Notes under the pieces: generated by a model
Databases searched by the model: none
The model's input: the letters and a program-made list of their open reading frames with translations, nothing else
Told to the model about the DNA's origin: nothing
Shown here: positions 18,963 through 26,895 of the stretch, one piece after another
Numbering within the stretch: the stretch's first letter is position 1
Layout of the letters: each line of letters starts with the position of its first letter
Position numbers and translations under genes: made by a program
Source: Melioribacter roseus P3M-2
GTDB taxonomy: Bacteria > Bacteroidota > Ignavibacteria > Ignavibacteriales > Melioribacteraceae
Direction: 5' to 3'
NCBI RefSeq assembly: GCF_000279145.1
Contig: NC_018178.1
Span: forward strand, 310,001-374,000
Length of the DNA stretch: 64,000 nucleotides

Positions 18963-19784
18963 CTATTTATGGCTTGATTTATCGCCGATATAATTTACTA
19001 TGTATTCGCCGCCGTCGACGCCGATTACATTGCCCGAAATCCAGTCGCACTTTTCGTCGCAGAGGGCGACAATTGCCCGGGCTACGTCTTCGGGAGTTGT
19101 GAGGCGTTTTTGCGGATTTTTATGTTCAGCCGAATAGAGCATTTTATCGAAGTTAGGAATTTTACGCCCTGCAGGAGTGTCGGTAATACCGGCCATAATA
19201 GCATTGCATGCAACCTTCATATGTCCGAGTTCCACGGTTAATTGTCTTATGTGCGCTTCTAGCGCAGCCTTTGCAGCCGAAACAGCTCCGTAATTCGGAA
19301 TTACCGTATGCGAACCGGCGCTAGTCAAGGCAAAGATTCGTCCGCGCTCGGCAAGCAAATTCCTGAAGACCAACCCTTGCGTCCAATAAACCAAAGAGTG
19401 CGCCATAACATCGAGAGTCATACTCATTTGAGCCGGAGTTATACATTCGGACGGACTCGAACCGATATAAGGTTTCAATGTGCCGAAAGCTAAAGAGTGA
19501 ATCAACACATGAACTTTATCGCTCTCTTTATCGGAGGCAAAGCGCTCTTTGATTTCGTCGAGCGTATCGTTAATTTTAATGTGATCCGCGGCGTTTATAT
19601 TAAAGAATACTGCTTGCTGTCCTTCTTTTTCTATCTTCTTAATAATTTTATTAACATTAGGCATTGTCGCCTGGCGGTCGAGATGGATTCCGAAAATGCT
19701 GTAGCCCGCTTTAGCCAACTCGACTGCGGAAGCGCCGCCAAATCCGCTCGAAGCGCCTAAAATTAACGCCCACTTCTTTTTCAT
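18963..19784 (-). CDS. FabI/FabL-like enoyl reductase of the SDR superfamily
   Basis: A 273-aa Rossmann-fold reductase. The N-terminal cofactor loop is GASSGFGGASA. The catalytic pair is Tyr165 and Lys172, spaced Y-x6-K as in enoyl-ACP reductases, not Y-x3-K as in ordinary SDRs; IHSLAFG and IPNYGAVSAAKAALEA also match that group. FabI's first tyrosine is replaced by Ser, as in FabL. It therefore probably reduces enoyl-ACP or enoyl-CoA, closing the fatty acid elongation cycle. Its partner genes (acyl-CoA dehydrogenase, thioredoxin) leave open a role in CoA metabolism. Confidence 0.8.
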   Translation of the reverse strand: MKKKWALILGASSGFGGASAVELAKAGYSIFGIHLDRQATMPNVNKIIKKIEKEGQQAVFFNINAADHIKINDTLDEIKERFASDKESDKVHVLIHSLAFGTLKPYIGSSPSECITPAQMSMTLDVMAHSLVYWTQGLVFRNLLAERGRIFALTSAGSHTVIPNYGAVSAAKAALEAHIRQLTVELGHMKVACNAIMAGITDTPAGRKIPNFDKMLYSAEHKNPQKRLTTPEDVARAIVALCDEKCDWISGNVIGVDGGEYIVNYIGDKSSHK

Positions 19785-19813
19785 TTACCTTCCCCTAATT
19801 GTTAGATGTGGTG

Positions 19814-19844
19814 CAAACTTAAGAAAATGAAAAAACAATTCAAA
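19814..19844 (-). promoter_or_regulatory. Candidate Bacteroidetes-type promoter for the SDR operon
   Basis: On the minus strand TTTG (19841-19844), 19 bases, then TAAGTTTG (19814-19821), fitting the Bacteroidetes -33/-7 pattern TTTG and TAnnTTTG. It lies about 30 bases before the ATG at 19784. The other good promoters in this window are of the TTGACA/TATAAT kind, so the match may be chance. Confidence 0.35.
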
Positions 19845-19868
19845 TCTTTCTTAATTAATAAATTTTTA

Positions 19869-22800
19869 TTATGAAGTTATGTAAATAATGTTTTCGCCGC
19901 CCAGCAGTTTTACCAATTCCGCAATCAACTCGTCATTCAATTCGATTTGATAATCGATAATATAGTCGGTATGATTGCCGTTGTCTTTTATTCTGATCAT
20001 GACGGGGATGCCGCCGCCGTATTTATCAAATAGATTATGCAGTTTATCCACGATAGTATCGTCGTGTGTTTTTGAGCTTAGAATTATACCGAGCCGTTTA
20101 GTCAATTTGTTTCTTGCTTCCGCAAGGTCGTAAACTTCTTCCACCCGAAGTTTAACTGCGTCGCCGCTGCTTTCGGCTTTCCCAATAATAATAACGGTCG
20201 ATTCCGATTCGATTAATTTTCCGTATTCCTTAAAAGCTTTCGAAAACATAATGCATTCGCAACTGCCGTAATAATCGTCGAGGCGGAAAAAAGCCATCTG
20301 GTTGCCGTTCTTGTCGGTTTTGATATTAACGTTTGTAATAACTCCGCAAGCTCTAACGACATCGCTCGGTATTGTATTAGGTTCGGCGTCGAGATGAAAA
20401 GTTGCAAACGACCTGTACTCTATATCATATTTGTTAAGAGGGTGGTCGCTCAAATAAAAACCGAGCACCTGCCTTTCCTTGGAGAGTCTTTCCTTGCTGT
20501 CCCACGGCTCGACGTCCGGTAACCGAGGTTCTTCATAAGTAAATTCTTCTGTGGCTTCAGCGAACAGACTGCTTGAATGCGATTCGCGCGCTGTTTTAAT
20601 CTTAGCGCCGATATCGATGGCTTCTTCGATAGCCGCGAAATGCTGAGCGCGCGTTCCTCCAAGTGAATCGAAAGCTCCGGCCAGCACAAGCCCTTCGATC
20701 GCTCTTTTATTTACAATGCGAGTATCTACGTGAGAGCAAAAGTCGTAGATGCTTGTAAAATCTCTTCCGAGACTTTCGTGCGCTCTTTTGATTTCTTCGA
20801 CCGCCTGAACGCCTACGTTTTTAATTGCCGCCATGCCAAAGATTATCTTTTTGTCTTTAACCTGGAAATTAACCGTAGGATGATTAATGTCGGGCGGCAT
20901 TACTTCAACGCCAAGCTTGCGGCAGTCGTCGAGATATATGGTAATTTTATCGGTGTTGTCGAATTTATTCGAAAGGTTGGCGGCAAGAAATTCTTCCAAA
21001 AAATGGGCTTTCAAATAGGCGGTTTGATACGCCACAATACTGTATGCGACCGCGTGACTTTTATTAAATCCGTAATTGGCGAATTTGTCGATAGCCTCGA
21101 AAATCTCTTCGGCAATGTTTTTGTCGATATTATTTTCGACGGCGCCTTTGATAAATTTATCGCGCTGCTCTTTCATCGCCTGGAGGTCTTTCTTGCCCAT
21201 TGCGCGACGGAGCAGATCGGCTTCGGCAAGACTCATGCCGGCGACTTTATTTGCAATCTGTATTACCTGTTCCTGATAAACAATAATGCCGTAGGTTTCT
21301 TTGAGAATCGGCTCAAGCACCGGATGCAAGTATTTAATTTCTTTCCTGCCGTGTTTTCTGTCGATAAAATCGTCGATATAATCCATCGGACCGGGACGAT
21401 AAAGAGCGTTCATTGCGGCAAGGTCTTTTATGCTGTTCGGCTTAAGTTTGCGCAGGTATTCTCTCATGGGAGCCGATTCAAACTGGAAGACCGCCGTCGT
21501 TTGACCTTTACCGAAAAGCTCGAATGTTTTTTCGTCGTCTATCGGAATATTTTCGATGTCGATTTCGATACCGCGGTTTTGCTTTACGAGGTCGATTGTG
21601 TCCCGGATAATCGACAACGTATCGAGACCGAGGAAATCCATTTTAAGAAGACCTGCGTCTTCAAGGTCTTTCATATTAAATTGCGTAACTGTGGCAGTTT
21701 CGCCCTGGTCTCCGTAGATAGCAAGCGGCACGTAATCGCTTACGTCCCCCGGTGTAATTACTACGCCGGCAGCGTGTTTCGACGCGTTGCGATTCATACC
21801 TTCGAGTATTTTAGCATGCCTTATCAATTCCTGCATCATCGGGTCGTCGGTATTATTGAGCCATTTTAATTCCGGCACTTCCTTCAAAGCCTGGTCGATA
21901 GTATAAACTTTGCCGAATTTCGAGGGGATATATTTTGTGATATTCTCCACCTGCGGAATCGGTATTTTCAAAACGCGCGCTACATCCCTTATAACCTGTT
22001 TGGAAGATAAACGGTTGAAAGTTATTATTTGAGCTACCGAATTTTCGCCGTATTTTTCCTTAACATAACTGATAACTTCGGCTCTTTTGTCGTCCGCAAA
22101 GTCGACGTCGATATCCGGCATCGACTTTCTTTCGGGATTCAGAAAACGTTCGAAGAGCAAATCGTATTCCAGCGGATTAACGTTCGTAATACCGAGCGCG
22201 TAAGCAATAAGACTGCCGGCGGCGCTTCCTCTGCCCGGTCCGACGGGAATTCCCCGTTTCCTGGAAGCGTTGATAAAATCCTGAACAATCAAAAAATAAC
22301 CGGCGTAGCCCATTTTGATGATTACGTCGAGCTCATACTTCATTCTGTCTTCGATTTCTCTCGTAACCTTTTTGAATCGTCTGTGCAACCCTTCATAAGC
22401 CAGTTGAGTTAAGTATTCCTCGAGCGTTTTAGCTTTCGAATCTTTAGGTATCGGAAAGACCGGATAGTAGTGCCCTTTGAATTCGAGTTTCAGATTTATC
22501 TTTTCTTCGATTTCGAGCGTGTTTTCGATTGCGCCTTTGTACTTTCCGAAGATTTTTTTCATTTCGTCGGCGGATTTGAAATAAATCTGATCGGTGCCGT
22601 ACCTCAATTCTTCATAATTCGAATTGCCCGATTTATCGCCGAGCATTATTAGAATATTATGAGAAATTGCGTGTTCCTTTTCGATGTAATGAGTATCGTT
22701 AGTGGCTACGAGTTTAATCCCGAGCTCGCTTGCCAGTTTGGGCATGCCTTCGAGAATCGGTTTTTCGATATCCATTCCGTGATCCTGGATTTCCAGGTAA

Positions 22801-23330
22801 AAATCTTCTCCGAACAATTCTTTCAGTTTGATTGCGGTATCCCTGGCTTTATCCCATTCGTCGTTTATAAGAGGAGTGGAGATTGGACCGGCGGGACATG
22901 CGGATGTACAAATCAAGCCGTCCTTGTATTTGCTTAAAATTTCCCAGTCGATGCGCGGTTTATAATAAAATCCTTCCGTATGACCGATGGTGGAAATTTT
23001 CATAAGATTTTTATAACCGACTTCGTTTTTAGCAAGAAGCAGAAGGTGGTTATAATGCTTCGAGCGTTTTCTGCCGTCGGTGATATCGGCTTTCTTTTCG
23101 AAGCGGCTTTTTTCGAAATCGACATAAGCTTCCATGCCGATAATCGGTTTGATTCCGGCTTTAACCGCTTTTTTATAAAACTGAAGAACGCCGTACATTA
23201 CGCCATGATCTGTTAAAGCGACGGCGTGCATATTATTCTTAACAGCCGCGTCAATCAGGTCTTCAACTCTGCAGGCGCCGTCCTGTAAACTGTAATGCGA
23301 ATGATTATGAAGATGTATAAAATCCGACAT
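19869..23330 (-). CDS. dnaE: DNA polymerase III subunit alpha
   Basis: The replicative polymerase, 1153 aa, DnaE1-like length. Domains in order: N-terminal PHP (LHNHSHYSLQDGA at about 7-19, DHGVMYGV further on), palm with PDIDVDFADDKR carrying catalytic aspartates, GPGRGSAAGSL before it, the fingers, a helix-hairpin-helix region and an OB fold near the C-terminus (VRACGVITNVNIKTDKNG). All conserved blocks are present. It is 14 bases after dut, so the two nucleotide/DNA genes share a transcript, with a flippase gene further upstream. Confidence 0.98.
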   Translation of the reverse strand: MSDFIHLHNHSHYSLQDGACRVEDLIDAAVKNNMHAVALTDHGVMYGVLQFYKKAVKAGIKPIIGMEAYVDFEKSRFEKKADITDGRKRSKHYNHLLLLAKNEVGYKNLMKISTIGHTEGFYYKPRIDWEILSKYKDGLICTSACPAGPISTPLINDEWDKARDTAIKLKELFGEDFYLEIQDHGMDIEKPILEGMPKLASELGIKLVATNDTHYIEKEHAISHNILIMLGDKSGNSNYEELRYGTDQIYFKSADEMKKIFGKYKGAIENTLEIEEKINLKLEFKGHYYPVFPIPKDSKAKTLEEYLTQLAYEGLHRRFKKVTREIEDRMKYELDVIIKMGYAGYFLIVQDFINASRKRGIPVGPGRGSAAGSLIAYALGITNVNPLEYDLLFERFLNPERKSMPDIDVDFADDKRAEVISYVKEKYGENSVAQIITFNRLSSKQVIRDVARVLKIPIPQVENITKYIPSKFGKVYTIDQALKEVPELKWLNNTDDPMMQELIRHAKILEGMNRNASKHAAGVVITPGDVSDYVPLAIYGDQGETATVTQFNMKDLEDAGLLKMDFLGLDTLSIIRDTIDLVKQNRGIEIDIENIPIDDEKTFELFGKGQTTAVFQFESAPMREYLRKLKPNSIKDLAAMNALYRPGPMDYIDDFIDRKHGRKEIKYLHPVLEPILKETYGIIVYQEQVIQIANKVAGMSLAEADLLRRAMGKKDLQAMKEQRDKFIKGAVENNIDKNIAEEIFEAIDKFANYGFNKSHAVAYSIVAYQTAYLKAHFLEEFLAANLSNKFDNTDKITIYLDDCRKLGVEVMPPDINHPTVNFQVKDKKIIFGMAAIKNVGVQAVEEIKRAHESLGRDFTSIYDFCSHVDTRIVNKRAIEGLVLAGAFDSLGGTRAQHFAAIEEAIDIGAKIKTARESHSSSLFAEATEEFTYEEPRLPDVEPWDSKERLSKERQVLGFYLSDHPLNKYDIEYRSFATFHLDAEPNTIPSDVVRACGVITNVNIKTDKNGNQMAFFRLDDYYGSCECIMFSKAFKEYGKLIESESTVIIIGKAESSGDAVKLRVEEVYDLAEARNKLTKRLGIILSSKTHDDTIVDKLHNLFDKYGGGIPVMIRIKDNGNHTDYIIDYQIELNDELIAELVKLLGGENIIYITS

Positions 23331-23344
23331 TAATAAACTTCTCC

Positions 23345-23800
23345 TTATTTGCTGCCCGTATGACCGAAACCGCCTTCGCCTCGTACGCTTTCGTTAAGCT
23401 CTTCAGTTTCAAGAATATCGGCATAATAAACTTTTGATATAACCATTTGAGCGATTCGGTCGCCGCGGTTTATTACAAAATCCGAATCCCCGAAATTGAA
23501 AAGTATAACTTTAATTTCACCCCTGTAATCCGAGTCGATCGTTCCGGGCGAATTCAATACTCCGATACCGTGATTTGCCGCCAAACCGCTCCTCGGTCTT
23601 ATCTGAATTTCGTATCCTTCGGGAATTTCGGCGCGTAAATTTGTAGGCACCAGAGCAACCTTTCCCTTTTCGATTATCAATAAGTCTTCCACTGCGGCTC
23701 TTAAATCGAGTCCGCTGCTTCCCGGCGTGGCATAAGCGGGCAATTCTATGTCGCTAAATTTTTTATCTATTCTTTGAATTTTAATTTGAATTTTTTCCAC
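23345..23800 (-). CDS. dut: Deoxyuridine 5'-triphosphate nucleotidohydrolase (dUTPase)
   Basis: Trimeric dUTPase, splitting dUTP to dUMP and pyrophosphate to keep uracil out of DNA. All five family motifs are present: PGSSGLDLRA, RPRSGLA, GVLNSPGTIDSDYRGE, RGDRIAQMV and the C-terminal RGEGGFGHTGS. I start at the GTG at 23800 (VEKIQIKIQRIDKKF), which matches the usual N-terminus and gives 151 aa; an upstream TTG at 23842 would add 14 unconserved residues. It lies just upstream of dnaE, a sensible functional pair. Confidence 0.95.
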   Translation of the reverse strand: MEKIQIKIQRIDKKFSDIELPAYATPGSSGLDLRAAVEDLLIIEKGKVALVPTNLRAEIPEGYEIQIRPRSGLAANHGIGVLNSPGTIDSDYRGEIKVILFNFGDSDFVINRGDRIAQMVISKVYYADILETEELNESVRGEGGFGHTGSK

Positions 23801-23893
23801 GACAGATCCACAATTTATTGAGAGGTTTGTATTTAAAACCAAGAGAGTTTAATGACAAAGGTACAAAATTTAGAAGAAAAATTTAGGGGGAAT

Positions 23894-25357
23894 TTATTTC
23901 CTTTTTACAAGGCGTTTCGTTAAAACGGATAATTCATTGATATCGACAATTTTTGCGATAAACAGAATTGTAACGAATACAAACAGAAGAAGGATTTTGA
24001 CTGGAATGTTAAGAATACCGTTATAATATAACAAATAATAAGCCACAGTAGCGGAAAAGATCAATGACATCAATCTTGCAATTTTACCGTATTCGTATTT
24101 TATGCGGTAAACTTTTTGAGAGAAATAAAAGAGAGCAAGAGCCATTGTAATATAACTGAAAAGAGTAGCCAGAGCCGCTCCCATAATTCCCCAAAAAGGA
24201 ATTAACAGGAAATTCGAGACAATATTTACAAGGGCGCCGCTTCCCGTCACTATCGGAAAATATTTCGTTTTTTCTTCGATATAAAGCCCCGCCTGAAAAT
24301 TGACGTACATCCCGTGGAAAATGTAAGCTAACAAGATTATGGGAACTATCGCCAGACCGCTCCAGTATTTATAACCGATAAGACTTACTCCGCCCCAAAA
24401 GCGAATTGTGGCTATATCTTCAATGAACAACGACAGCACAATCCACATTAGAGACGCGGCTATTAAAAACAAAGTCAATACTTTTGAAAATATTTCCTTG
24501 GCGTTTTCTTCTTTTGAATTAATAAGTAAAAAAGGCTGCCATGCAAACTGGAACATCTGCACTATCAGCATCATAAAGATTCCGAGTTTATAACTCGCCT
24601 GATAAATACCGAGCGTTTTTTCGTCGGTCAATGCCAGCACTATCGGACGATCCACCACCTGTACCAGAGTAGCGGCCATACTCGCCGGCAAATACGGTAT
24701 TGCAAATTTCAACATAAGTTTCAAATATCCGCCGTCGATCCTGAATTCAAAATTTTTATAAATATCGGGAAGCAATACTATAAAAGAAAAAGCCGATGCC
24801 GCCAGATTGGCTATGAATATTGCTTCAATATCCATTTTTAATTTGAGTACAAGAACGAGATTCAATAATATGTTTAACGAAATGTTGCCGAGCTTGATCA
24901 AAGTAAACTTGAGCGACTTGCGCTGCAAGCGTAAATTTGCAAACGGCACTATCGCCAACGTATCGAAGAGAATTATGAATATCAGGTAGTTGTAAAGATG
25001 TTCGTACGTATTGGGAATTTCCATCAGCCGAATCATGCCGTCTTTTCCCAGGTAAAGAAGCGCCGATAAAATTAACGATGTAATCGTCAGGAAAAGATAT
25101 GCGGTTGAATAGGTAAGCTTTTTGTCTTTGTCGGCGGCCGCCGAATTATATTTCATAAACGCGGCGTCCATTCCGTATATGAACACCACATTTAAAAACG
25201 CGATGTATGCATATATGTTCGAATAGATTCCGACATCCCGGGGCTCGAATACATTAGTGTAAAACGGCACCAGAAGGAAATTAAGAAATCTTCCCACAAT
25301 AGTACTGATGCCGTAAATGACCGTGTCTTTTGTTAATTCTTTTATTTTATCGAACAT
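23894..25357 (-). CDS. Polysaccharide/oligosaccharide flippase (Wzx/MATE-like)
   Basis: A 487-aa integral membrane protein with about 12-14 helices, beginning KELTKDTVIYGISTIVGRFLNFLLVPFYTNVF, the typical start of the polysaccharide transport (PST) branch of the MOP superfamily. Such proteins flip undecaprenyl-linked glycans across the inner membrane. It stands apart from the main exopolysaccharide block and is followed by dut and dnaE. A second PST protein at 37247-38677 has little similarity by eye, so they may serve different glycans. Transport of lipid II cannot be ruled out. Confidence 0.87.
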   Translation of the reverse strand: MFDKIKELTKDTVIYGISTIVGRFLNFLLVPFYTNVFEPRDVGIYSNIYAYIAFLNVVFIYGMDAAFMKYNSAAADKDKKLTYSTAYLFLTITSLILSALLYLGKDGMIRLMEIPNTYEHLYNYLIFIILFDTLAIVPFANLRLQRKSLKFTLIKLGNISLNILLNLVLVLKLKMDIEAIFIANLAASAFSFIVLLPDIYKNFEFRIDGGYLKLMLKFAIPYLPASMAATLVQVVDRPIVLALTDEKTLGIYQASYKLGIFMMLIVQMFQFAWQPFLLINSKEENAKEIFSKVLTLFLIAASLMWIVLSLFIEDIATIRFWGGVSLIGYKYWSGLAIVPIILLAYIFHGMYVNFQAGLYIEEKTKYFPIVTGSGALVNIVSNFLLIPFWGIMGAALATLFSYITMALALFYFSQKVYRIKYEYGKIARLMSLIFSATVAYYLLYYNGILNIPVKILLLFVFVTILFIAKIVDINELSVLTKRLVKRK

Positions 25358-25430
25358 AACAGATTGAAAATATTCGTTAAAAATTACGAAAAATAATTCA
25401 CATTAACTTTCCAAGGGTTCGTGGTTCTTG

Positions 25431-25463
25431 TTTTGGAAGTTTTGGAGTTTTGGGGTTTTGGGA
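25431..25463. repeat. Four degenerate 8-9 bp TTTTGGRR units
   Basis: On the plus strand TTTTGGAAG, TTTTGGAG, TTTTGGGG and TTTTGGGA follow one another, with TTGG and TTTGG echoes up to 25473. It lies in the 145-base gap between the thioesterase stop and the flippase start (25358-25502); the rest of this gap is AT-rich and no clear promoter is visible. The G-pairs could form a two-layer quadruplex on the plus strand. Confidence 0.6.
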
Positions 25464-25502
25464 TTGGATTTGGCGAGTTGAAATGCCAAGCAACTGCTAT
25501 TT

Positions 25503-25913
25503 TCATTCGAAATATTTTTTCAAAGCCTCTACGTAAATTTTAGGAGGACGAACGGCTTTTTTGGTATCGGCTCTTATGAAGACGTGCGTTGTGTATCCCC
25601 TGGCAATAAGCGTTCCGTCTTCTTTGCGTTTGATTTCGTATTCGATATGGACGCGAGGCGAATGGAGTTGGCTGAGCGACGCGGTTATTTGCAGTATATC
25701 GTCGTAAGTGGCGGGCGAAAAGTATTGAACTTTCGCTTCGATTAGCGGCAGTTGATAACCGTTTTTTTCCACTTCCGAATATGCCAGTCCCGTCGAACGG
25801 AGCAGTTCCGTTCTGCCTACTTCAAAATATTCGAGATATTTGCCGTTATAGACAAACTGCATTTTGTCCGTATCGGCATAACGTACTCTGATTTCAGTTG
25901 TATAAGAGAGCAT
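25503..25913 (-). CDS. Acyl-CoA thioesterase, YbgC/4-hydroxybenzoyl-CoA thioesterase family
   Basis: A 136-aa hot-dog fold thioesterase from the ATG at 25913; a TTG three codons earlier is the alternative. The signature VRYADTDKMQFVYNGKYLEYFE holds the catalytic aspartate in the YbgC-type position. Further family features are the tyrosine-rich helix and RVHIEYEIKR in the central strand. Such enzymes hydrolyse short or medium acyl-CoA; in Proteobacteria YbgC goes with the Tol-Pal system, but here the neighbour is accA, 26 bases upstream, suggesting fatty acid metabolism. Confidence 0.9.
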   Translation of the reverse strand: MLSYTTEIRVRYADTDKMQFVYNGKYLEYFEVGRTELLRSTGLAYSEVEKNGYQLPLIEAKVQYFSPATYDDILQITASLSQLHSPRVHIEYEIKRKEDGTLIARGYTTHVFIRADTKKAVRPPKIYVEALKKYFE

Positions 25914-25938
25914 CTGCAGCAACCGTATTAATCAAAAA

Positions 25939-26889
25939 TCATTCTTCGTAAACGCCCATTTTGCCAAATTTTTCGAGCCTGTTTTGTATTAACTTATCGG
26001 GTTTAATTTTTATAAGGGCGTTCAATTCTTCTTTGAGAATATCTTTAAGAATATCAGCCATTTTTTGGGGATCTTTATGAGCGCCGCCGAGGGGTTCCTC
26101 AATAATTCTGTCTATTATACCCTGCTCCAGCAAATCACCAGCGGTCAATTTAAGAGCTTCCGCCGCCTGTTCTTTAAAATCCCAACTGCGCCACAAAATA
26201 CTGGAGCACGATTCGGGACTGATAACCGAGTACCAGGTATTTTGCAGCATTAAAATTCTGTCGCCCACGCCGATGCCGAGAGCGCCGCCGCTGGCGCCTT
26301 CGCCTATAATGACAACGATTATCGGTACTTTAAGCCTGCTCATTTCGAGAAGATTTCTCGCAATTGCTTCTGCCTGTCCCCGTTGTTCGGCTTCCAATCC
26401 GGGATATGCGCCCGGCGTGTCGAGCATAGTAATTACCGGTTTGTTGAATTTTTCCGCAAGTTTCATCAGTCTGAGCGCTTTACGATATCCTTCCGGATTC
26501 GGCATTCCGAAATTGCGGTACAGATTCGATTTTGTGTCTCGCCCCTTTTGATGACCGATTATCATTACCTTTTGACCGTCGAGTTTTGCAAAACCGCCGA
26601 CAATCGCTTTATCGTCCTTAAAAAGTCGGTCGCCGTGCAGTTCCACGAAATCCGTAGTCATCATATAAATATAATCGAGAGTGGAAGGTCTTTCGGGGTG
26701 GCGCGCCAGCTGGACTTTCTGCCAGCGTGTTAAGTTCTGATAAATATTCTTTTTCAGTTCTTCTACCTTTTCTTCTAATTTTTTCACTTCACCCGAAATA
26801 TCGAGTTGTCCCTCGTATTTTTTCATTTCATCGATTTTATTTTCCAATTCGACGATTGGCTTTTCGAAATCGAGCGTATTTTTTGCCAT
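25939..26889 (-). CDS. accA: Acetyl-CoA carboxylase carboxyltransferase subunit alpha
   Basis: Subunit of the carboxyltransferase that makes malonyl-CoA for fatty acid synthesis. At 316 aa it is full length. Family blocks are seen in order: the N-terminal coiled segment, [69 protein letters not shown] and [13 protein letters not shown]. accD is not in the window. It lies between a glycosyltransferase gene (six bases) and the thioesterase gene, so a lipid gene pair is embedded at the end of the glycan cluster. Confidence 0.97.
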   Translation of the reverse strand: MAKNTLDFEKPIVELENKIDEMKKYEGQLDISGEVKKLEEKVEELKKNIYQNLTRWQKVQLARHPERPSTLDYIYMMTTDFVELHGDRLFKDDKAIVGGFAKLDGQKVMIIGHQKGRDTKSNLYRNFGMPNPEGYRKALRLMKLAEKFNKPVITMLDTPGAYPGLEAEQRGQAEAIARNLLEMSRLKVPIIVVIIGEGASGGALGIGVGDRILMLQNTWYSVISPESCSSILWRSWDFKEQAAEALKLTAGDLLEQGIIDRIIEEPLGGAHKDPQKMADILKDILKEELNALIKIKPDKLIQNRLEKFGKMGVYEE

Positions 26890-26895
26890 TCTTTT

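Noticed and set aside
20730-21869. A 379-codon open frame on the plus strand opposite dnaE.
   Set aside because: It lies wholly antisense to strongly conserved DnaE coding sequence, has no start signal and reads as low-complexity Phe/Val/Arg sequence; a shadow frame.
25429-25475. CRISPR array or satellite.
   Set aside because: Units are 8-9 bp, contiguous and degenerate, with no spacers.
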